From: Chiridota heheva
Lineage: Eukaryota > Echinodermata > Holothuroidea > Apodida > Chiridotidae
Reading direction: 5' to 3'
Length of the DNA stretch: 64,000 nt
Assembly (NCBI GenBank): GCA_020152595.1
Contig: JAIGNY010001464.1
Coordinates: 860,001 to 924,000, forward strand
The notes below the pieces were generated by a model. That model saw only the letters and a program-made list of their open reading frames with translations, had not been told where the DNA came from and did not search any database. A program made the translations under genes and the position numbers. Shown here piece by piece: positions 56,454-64,000 of the stretch; positions within the stretch are counted from its first letter, which is position 1, and each line of letters starts with the position of its first letter.

Positions 56454-58244
56454 TTCCTTCTACAGTAAAGATTTTTTGTGACTTTGCTGCTAAAAATTGT
56501 TTGTTTAACATTATGGTCAACTTTGTGGGCAAAACACGATAACATGCATACAATGTTCATGGATTTATCCATTTGCCAGATGAGGTTACATGGTTGGACA
56601 CCCTTACACAAGGTGGAAATAGTGTGGATGAGACTCTGCATACTTTCCAAAACTGGGAAGTCTAAGACAAATTATTGGTGCTTGTACATGACAATACTGG
56701 TAATGGTTAAAGGTATATCGACAGATAAGTAGCTAGATAATGAGCTTAAATGGTATAAGATAAAATCCATGTAAACAGCAAAAAGCCCCATCAACATCGG
56801 TTTGAAATTAAAAGATTGCTGGACTTAGAGATCCAACGTTGTCAAAAGCTGTTGATATAGGGGTTGATTGCTCTGACATCGTCTCAGAACAATAAACAAC
56901 TTTATGGCTCTAAAAAAGGTACACTTGCATTGAAGTCAAACTCGATGTTTGAATTAAACTTAGAGGAGCATAAAACTTAAGGCATAATGAAAATGCCAAC
57001 GAGATAAAGTTTACCAAATAACAGCATATTAAAATATTTAATTGGCATAAATTGTGCAATATTTTGTGACTTTAGAAAAGAACAAATAGAAATTTGCTCA
57101 TGTTAACTTATTGTGTTTCGTTCATTCCCCCCAATATTTTGAATGGGAGAAGTTGGTATTAGTGAATATGAAATTGGATGTTATGATAACACAGACTTAG
57201 TAGTAGAATGCAATTTGAGAACCTTTCACATTCAAAATTTAGTAAAGAAATATAAAGAATTTTATTCAAGAATTTTAGCAGTATACCTTTTCGTACATCA
57301 TCACCTTGGAACATCACACGCACGTGCTGAAAGTTTTTACAAACTTTAATTTTTCATAACTTAAAACTACAAAACACTATAAGTGCTATTGTGATCATTT
57401 GTAGACTGTTCTGCTCAGACTGTATTACTCTAGCATCTGGCAAACCATTAGTAAAGGCACTGCTTGAAAAATTTCCCTGCAGTTTTATAGCAACAAATTA
57501 ATCACATGATTTCACAAGATTAACTTTGCATCATAATGTATAAATAGTTCTATGCTTATAGTTCATTTCACCTTTCCCCAACAGCAAAGAAAAAACAATG
57601 CCAGCATTGATTACAGTTACTACTTATATTACCAAGGACTGCCATTATATTCAGATGTGTGTCACTAAAAATACCTTGTAACGCCAGTGTGAGTAGTTGT
57701 TATCTTGAAGGAGCCTTGGAGAGGTGAACCTGTATACAGTTTTGTGGTTTGGGAAACAAAGCAATATATAAGTTTTTCTTCGACCAGCCCTGCTCCATTG
57801 GAGGGCAGGTTGAGATGTTCCTGGTTTTAAGCAGAGCCATTTCTAATGACATCTCCTATATACTTTTAAGATTTGGGACAATATCTAAATGTACAACTGT
57901 ATGTGTTCACACCAGTTGAACTTCTGCATCATAATTATCAAATACGCTTAAAAGTTACAAGTGAATTAAACTAAATCCAAACTTGTTGGACATTTTAAGA
58001 TCAGTGCTTTAGTCACAAATTCACTTAAAGAAATAACAGGATAATTTTGACTTATCCTCCAAATAATTCATACCATTTCACTTTGGCAATGTTTTTTTAA
58101 TACAATATATGAATTACTGCTATTTTAACCAGTCATCTTATCTCTTCAACATGAAAACTTACTGCTTACAGTTGTTGGGTTAAAACCCATATTTTCCCCT
58201 CCATCTTGATTGCCCTTTGAGAAATAAGAGGATGCACACTGACG
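56454..58244. other. No gene supported; one short perfect-like hairpin
   Basis: AT-rich DNA. At about 57,781-57,815, GACCAGCCCTGCTCC and GGAGGGCAGGTTGAG form a compact hairpin with a 3-base loop. Confidence 0.4.
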
Positions 58245-58667
58245 TCACCAATGTATGGTGTACAAAGTAGATATCCAATCAAAAGTCATCAATTCTAAAC
58301 CTCGCAATACATTTTGCGTCTTAAGCACTAACAAAATCTTAAATCTGTTGGGGTCTATACTGCTCACAACAGAAACCACAATCCAGCACAAGCAATTACA
58401 CCATAAATTTCCACACACTTCACCACACTTTCCATGGTCATAATCTGACATTGATTTTAAACTAATTTCACTGCAGCTGCACTGGATTTCACACTCAACA
58501 CAAGGACAAAAGTATTCCCCTATGGTCAATGTGTCTGGCTTAAAGTAATAATTTACAAATAGGATGGTATTTAACAGTGAAGTGTTTGTTTCTTTATTGA
58601 TAAATGATTTTAAGTGATGTTTTTGTTCAACTTTGTAGGCTATGAGAATTTTGGTCTGAAAATCCAT
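58245..58667 (-). CDS. Possible coding exon, Cys-rich, unrecognised
   Basis: A minus-strand frame opens at the ATG at 58,667 (MDFQTKILIAYKVEQKHHLK). It stays open for 140 codons in AT-rich DNA where stops should be common. The middle is Cys-rich (FCPCVECEIQCSCSEISL, CGEVCGNLWCNCLCW) and might bind zinc or be a multi-disulphide segment. A possible donor follows NRFK. I recognise no family; the length and Cys clustering argue for coding, but there is no direct proof. Confidence 0.35.
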   Translation of the reverse strand: MDFQTKILIAYKVEQKHHLKSFINKETNTSLLNTILFVNYYFKPDTLTIGEYFCPCVECEIQCSCSEISLKSMSDYDHGKCGEVCGNLWCNCLCWIVVSVVSSIDPNRFKILLVLKTQNVLRGLELMTFDWISTLYTIHW

Positions 58668-59283
58668 TGCAACAGATTTTCACCATGTCAAAAAAATGTA
58701 AACAAACAAGGGTGACAAATTATGCTCCCATTTGTCCGCTATTTGGTAGCTTCTAAAATAAATGATTTATAGGTTCATTGACTTCAAAAAATAATTGCAT
58801 TTACTTTTTGTTGTTATGTTATTGATTACCGAAAATGTGTCCACACTGTTGTCTTAAAGAAAAAAATATTTCTCTTAGTTTGCTAAAGCTGAAGAATTTG
58901 TTTCCACACTGATTTATATTTGATTGCTGTTCTTCATCTATTGTTTTCTTTCCTTTTTTTTTAATTGTTTATCTATTATTACTCCCAATTTTTTAAGAGA
59001 GCACCCGTCCAAAAGCTAGTTCCATAGCTTTTTGTGTTCTCCCAGTCTTTCTTGTCATATACGCTATTTCATCCATTGTATCTACATATCCATGTTTTTC
59101 TTTAATGCTGACGTGAAAAGACTTGAAAACAAAAATGTTTGTAGAATCAAATCAAATGAAAATCCTAAGCGTAGTTTATGAACAGTGAGCATAAACTAAA
59201 ACTTACGTCCGGAGACAACTATACCCATCAGGGCGCCATTCAAGCATGTATGACATGCACATACCCTATTATGTCTACCTTTC
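58668..59283. other. No gene supported
   Basis: AT-rich spacer between two minus-strand exon candidates. Confidence 0.4.
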
Positions 59284-59513
59284 TCAAGGGTCATCACCAG
59301 ATCCTCCATCTTTATCTTCCATCTCGTCTTCCATCTCTATTTTGTCTGCCGCCTCCTTCGTGTCAGCCACCTTCTTCTTTGTTGTCCCTGTTTTCTCCGT
59401 CTCCGCACTCGTTTTCTTGATCCTCCTCATCTTGATGGTCGCAATGTACTTCGCATTACCATCCCACACTTTGAACAACCTCAGATTCCTTGCATCGCAC
59501 AGATCAGGAACCT
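59284..59513 (-). CDS. Terminal exon of an unrecognised protein with an acidic/basic charged tail
   Basis: On the minus strand a TTTAATTTGCAG acceptor starts the exon in phase 1: VPDLCDARNLRLFKVWDGNA, then KYIATIKMRRIKKTSAETEK, a Lys/Thr-rich linker (TGTTKKKVADTKEAADK) and an acidic end (EDEMEDKDGGSGDDP) with TGA at 59,284. It is more GC-rich than its surroundings and looks well conserved. The upstream exons, at higher coordinates, were not identified; the 195-bp satellite begins about 260 bp away. The plus-strand frame over it is a shadow. Confidence 0.6.
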
Positions 59514-59775
59514 CTGCAAATTAAAAATGGAGCATAGAAATATCATGGGGTAATAAGATTCCAAAATTTTCACAAATATAATGAAAGGTCAATAAAAGCA
59601 TAGGTGCAACATTAAAAAAATTACATTCAAATCTCGAAACCCAAGAAAATAGCAGAATTTTTACCAAAGTATGTTTACCATCTATGGCCAGTTGAAGGCC
59701 ACATAACCTGAGGCAACATTACCTTTATGCTGCTTGCTTATTTTACAGGCACTTGATTGTTATTTTACTACAATT

Positions 59776-60610
59776 AAAGGGTTAGTTGAGTAGTCAATCT
59801 AGTTTATCTTATATGAAAGAGTGCGTCAAAAGAAACAAAATAGTGAAGAAAGCATTGAAATGGCATATTCCGTTCAGGAGATACTCAAGTTTATCTGAGT
59901 AGAAATGACTATTGTAGTGAGTCTACTATTAAAGGTTGGTGTCCTCATCCTCATATTCTTAACAATTGGTAAAGGATTAGTTGAGTAGTCAATCTAGTTT
60001 ATCTTATATGAAAGAGCACGTCAAAAGAGACAAAATGGTAAAGAAAGCATTCAAATGGCATATTTCGTTCAGAAAATGTTCATGTTTATTTGAGTAGAAA
60101 TGACTGGTGTAGTCAGTCTACTACAGAAGAATGCTGTCCTCATCATCACATTCTTAACAATTATTAAAGGATTAGTTCAGGGGTCAAACAAGTCTATCTT
60201 ATATGAAACAGTACGTCAAAAGAGACAAAATGGTGAAGAAAGCATTTAAATGGCATATTCCGTTCAGGAGATATTCAAGTTTATCTGAGTGGAAATGACT
60301 GGTGTAGTGAGTCTACTATGGAAGGTTTGTGTCCTCATCCTTACATTCTTGACAATTGTTAAAGGATTAGTTCAAACAAGTCTATCTTATATGAAAGAGA
60401 ACTTCAAAAGAAACAAATTGGTGAAAAAAGCATTCCAATGGCATATTCTGTTCAGGAGATATTAAAGTTTATCTGAGTAGAAACGACTAGTTTAGGAAAT
60501 CTACTATGAAAGGTTGGTGCTTTCATCCTTACATTCTTAACAATTGTTAAAGGAATAGTTCAGGGGTCAGTCAAACAAGTCCTATCTGATACGAAAGAGG
60601 ACTTCAAAAG
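59776..60610. repeat. 195-bp satellite, four full units plus a partial
   Basis: Units begin AAAGGRTTAGTT at 59,776, 59,971, 60,166, 60,361 and 60,549, so the period is exactly 195 three times, then 188. Each contains TCTTATATGAAAGAG, CAAAATGGTGAAGAAAGCAT, CCGTTCAGGAGATA, GTAGTGAGTCTACTAT and ATTCTTAACAATTG. Inverted and partial copies lie at 1,395-1,612 and 5,385-5,490. Confidence 0.95.
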
Positions 60611-61189
60611 GTTATCAGTACCATCATATGCAAGAAATGTGTAATTCTGGTTGAGAGCTTCTTTAACGAGACTCCTTTGAAAAAACTTCAAAGCCCTCAA
60701 TGCAATTATTTAGATTAGTGACATTGATGCCAATGCCATTTAGGAAGAGCTCCCTCAATTATGAATGACACATTGTGTTAAAGCTCTCGAAGACTTCCAA
60801 TGTAAGATATATCAACATTAAGATCAAACAGAGAGGTTAATCTTGGCTGAATAGCATACAAATTGCTGAGAATACCATGTCATGAAGGTGCTAAAGGAAT
60901 ATTCCTGTGAATTATCATTTTTATTTGTATGATACAGATCCCACCTCCTTCCCCCTTTTCTTTCCGCCTGAGTTGGAATTATTCATAAAATTTTGCACAT
61001 TTCTGAATAAATCTTGAAAACATTCCAACGTAAAATCAAGACAGAAACAATATAATTGTAGTGAATACATCTTTATATACTTCCCTCTTTCATAATTTAA
61101 AGTACTTTTCATCGCACAATTACATGGGGAACGTTTTTAGAGCACATATTTACCACATATACTGTTGCTTACTCAGGAAATCTATCAAA

Positions 61190-61194
<5 letters not shown>
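60611..61194. other. No gene supported
   Basis: AT-rich DNA. Confidence 0.45.
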
Positions 61195-61502
<308 letters not shown>

Positions 61503-62500
61503 TTAAAGACAAAATTGTATGATTTTTTTTTCTTCCTGCGAATTCCCATTTTCCATAACCATAACCGCCTAACCATATATTTTTTACACCTCCACCCACT
61601 CCCCCCCACCCCCCACCCCCTGTCCTTTTATAAGACAAGAGGACTTGTCTGACCAGGAAAATAAACCTTGAAGTGGGTTTCCTGCTCTTTCTGTGTCACT
61701 TCTGTTAAAGATATCTTGATCTTGTAGAGACAATATTAGCTAAATTGTTTCAGAATCTATTAAAAACCATCATAGTAGCAACTAGTGTCATCAAAATTGG
61801 TCAAACTTTGACCATTTTACAGCATTTTAAAATCTCAGGCATCAATTTGCATATTTTATGCAAATTTTGAATTTTGTGATGTATTACAGGCAGCCTTGGT
61901 AAGTTTCTTTTGTAAATCCTTTGTTCTCCAAAGGTCTATCACAATTCTTGGAAGTGGTGCAACAGATTCTGACCAAAAGATTTTGAATTTTGTCACGTCA
62001 CTAATAGCATTGTAGCAGGAATAGAATTTCTCATCATTTTCAGTGCCATTTTTAGCCCCAGATAAATGACCTATTGTGTACAGTGTTACAGTAGCTGGTT
62101 GCTAGCACGTGAAGCGTGAAGAGGCTATCAGGTTGAAACGTGTAGATTCCCCCAGTGTTGTGTATGGTGTAAAAATAGCTGATTGCTAGCAATTGAGCTG
62201 TAAAGAGTTCTCGGGTTAGGTGTGGATTACCCCTAATTTTGAGAAAACCGAGGGTGTCGGGTTGGAGGGCCCAAGGAATAAAAATTCTTAATGATGCACA
62301 AAATAAAATCTAATCGAAGTTTGAATAGATATAACTTAAACAGTAAAAGTGCTTTTTTTTTTCAAAAACTGATTTGCTCAGATTTTGATACTCTTTCAAC
62401 CAATATAGAAACTGCTACATCTCCGTAGACTTTTAGAGTCTTCTCCTATAATGGACATGCCTAACTAATTTTAAGAATTGTTGTATTAAAGCAATTCAAG
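61503..62500. other. No gene supported; poly-C patch
   Basis: A C-rich tract (CACTCCCCCCCACCCCCCAC) lies at about 61,596-61,620. The rest is AT-rich with no gene. Confidence 0.45.
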
Positions 62501-62508
62501 CTCCACTG

Positions 62509-63445
62509 CAGGGCCGTATTTAGAAATATGGGAGCCAAGGGCATTATCGTATGTGGAAGCCAAGGGCATTTTCGTATGTGGGGGCCAAGGGCATTTTCAT
62601 ATGTGGGGGCCCCTGACCCCCCTTTCAGAATATTTTCCTAAGTTACACTCTTCCTTTCATGTTGCAGTAATACATTATATTGGCCTGTAAAAATGAAAAA
62701 AATCAAAAGGGCCTATCTCTTTAAATAACGTGCTAAGACTCATATTTCAAATCATACACTTAGGCACATATAGTAGTGGTATATAGCTAGACTTTTTACC
62801 AAAGGGGCAAAGACAGTAAAATCTTTGAATAATTTTCCAAATTTTGAGCTGTCTAGCTCAATCTTTTTTACCTGGGGGCAAAGAAGGCGGATTTTCTGAA
62901 TAATTTTCTAAAATCTTTCAAAAAATTTCCTGCCAAGGAGGGCAATCTGAGTGTTCCTATGTCCCGCCAGGGTAGCCAATTTCCCCTGCCCCCTATTCCT
63001 ATGCCACTGGCACAATCCTGCAAAGGTGCCCATGTTTTTAAGATGTCCCCCTACAGCCAGCATTGGCTCTCGGTAGCACTGCCAAATAAGTTCTACATTC
63101 AATAGAAGTGAAATGCATGTAATTTATATAATCACTGCGAACATTTTGTCAAATGTCAACTACGCCTAAAATTTTGCTACAGCCGAATCTATTTTCACAG
63201 CGTAAAATCGTATAAAGACACTCCAGGAAAGATCTTGCCTAATAAAAGGGTTAATGCATTTATTGTCCATATTCATGAAAGGTGTCAAGCATCCTTTGCC
63301 TCGAATCAACCAACACTGCAACTGCACTATTCCTTATTCTAAGATAGTTTCCAAATTACTATGACAAAAAAAGTTGTGGGCCCCCCCTTGTGTGAGGGCC
63401 CTAGACGAGTGCCCCGTTTGCCTAGCTCCCCTTAGTGTGGCCCTG
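62509..63445. mobile_element. hAT-type non-autonomous element, 937 bp, with 8-bp target duplication
   Basis: The left end CAGGGCCGTATTTAG and right end CTTAGTGTGGCCCTG are inverted, of the CAGGGCC type common in hAT elements. The flanks CTCCACTG (62,501-62,508) and CTCCACAG (63,446-63,453) form an 8-bp target duplication with one mismatch, the length expected for hAT. Inside the left end the phrase GCCAAGGGCATT is repeated three times. No transposase is encoded. Confidence 0.88.
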
Positions 63446-63453
63446 CTCCACAG

Positions 63454-64000
63454 CACATACCAAAATGTGAAATAGCAACCTGCTTGCAATCCAGCAAAGC
63501 TGAGACCAGTTAAAGTCACCTTAGCTAGATAGCAAAAATATTATGTTGACCTAAATATTGTGTGTTGAATAATGATTTACTACAATTATCAAAACAATTT
63601 GCACAATAAATCTGCAATGAGGAAAAAAAACCTTTAGGGTATTAACTGAAAAACGATCTCCAAATTGTAAATAAATCAAAGTTTAATTGTTTCTAGCAAC
63701 AACATCAGAAAAGTAAAACAGAAATGAAGTTTTTTCTGAAATTATGGTCTTTCGAATTTACCTAATAGTTCCAATAAAACATGCTAAATTGAGGAAACTG
63801 GGTAGTGAAATTTTTTGTAACTTCTTTGATCACGCCCAGCACGATCAAACTTTTTAAACACCCTCAAAACCAGCTCAAAAGCTGCTTAATTCGAAGTGCC
63901 AGCAAAAAAAAGGCATAACTCCCAAAACCTATATGTGAATTAAAACGGAAAATAAACAAATGTCACTTTTTGCATGATTTCTCGATCTTCAAAAATGTCA
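63454..64000. other. No gene supported
   Basis: AT-rich DNA to the window end. Confidence 0.45.

Noticed and set aside
59178..59524. Hydrophobic plus-strand frame that could be a membrane protein
   Set aside because: It is the complement of the Lys/Glu-rich minus-strand exon at 59,284-59,513, which has an acceptor, a stop and protein-like composition.

Overview
This window reads as eukaryotic nuclear DNA from an invertebrate. It is AT-rich, has spliced exons with GT/AG borders, and has no operons or bacterial signals. It is very dense in decayed and layered transposable elements. The mix of L2/CR1-type LINEs, tRNA-derived SINEs, Harbinger, Mutator-like, piggyBac, hAT and pogo remnants, and hairpin (foldback) elements built of short subrepeats suggests a marine invertebrate. 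Foldback elements of this kind recall the TU elements of sea urchins, so an echinoderm is my best guess, but the species is an inference. No complete, certain single-copy host gene is visible.

Layout. 0-10 kb: copies of a 95/195-bp repeat family, a piggyBac-like transposase remnant whose middle is replaced by about 37 copies of a 16-bp minisatellite, a LINE 3' end, a 248-bp hairpin element inserted in a satellite whose sister units preserve the empty site, and a TTAA-flanked piggyBac-type MITE. 10-23 kb: two hairpin elements sharing an AGTCAGATTTGA-type subrepeat flank a spliced gene candidate. That gene has a confident SET-domain exon pair (15.0-16.2 kb), followed by short exons of 54, 57, 60 and 63 nt that are all symmetric phase 1-1. 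Its introns hold SINEs, a foldback element, a degenerate repeat and a CR1-like LINE piece. 23-28.5 kb: decayed coding scraps, two LINE pieces between a 0.4-kb direct repeat, and a stretch with no recognisable gene.

28.76-38.34 kb is the most coherent unit. Two inverted arrays of a CCAATTGG-centred subrepeat (about 350 and 540 bp) bracket a broken Mutator-like transposase (PF20700 type), an L2-type LINE inserted within, and a piggyBac-type MITE. I infer a roughly 9.6-kb Mutator-like element with tandem-repeat terminal inverted repeats.

38.9-42.1 kb carries an unrecognised multi-exon gene with Cys/His motifs. Its second-exon block is duplicated, with a Ty3/gypsy gag-protease scrap between the copies. 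42.9-52.8 kb holds both typical Harbinger partners: a Myb/SANT-like protein on + (42.9-45.6 kb) and a HARBI1-like transposase on - (49.0-52.8 kb). Both are broken, and the transposase has lost the stretch that should carry its third catalytic acid.

53-64 kb: hAT and pogo/Tigger transposase remnants, a LINE 3' end, a 1.07-kb element with terminal inverted repeats, a possible Cys-rich minus-strand coding exon, a well-supported minus-strand terminal exon of unknown family, a 195-bp satellite array, (TA)n tracts, and a hAT-type non-autonomous element with an 8-bp target duplication.
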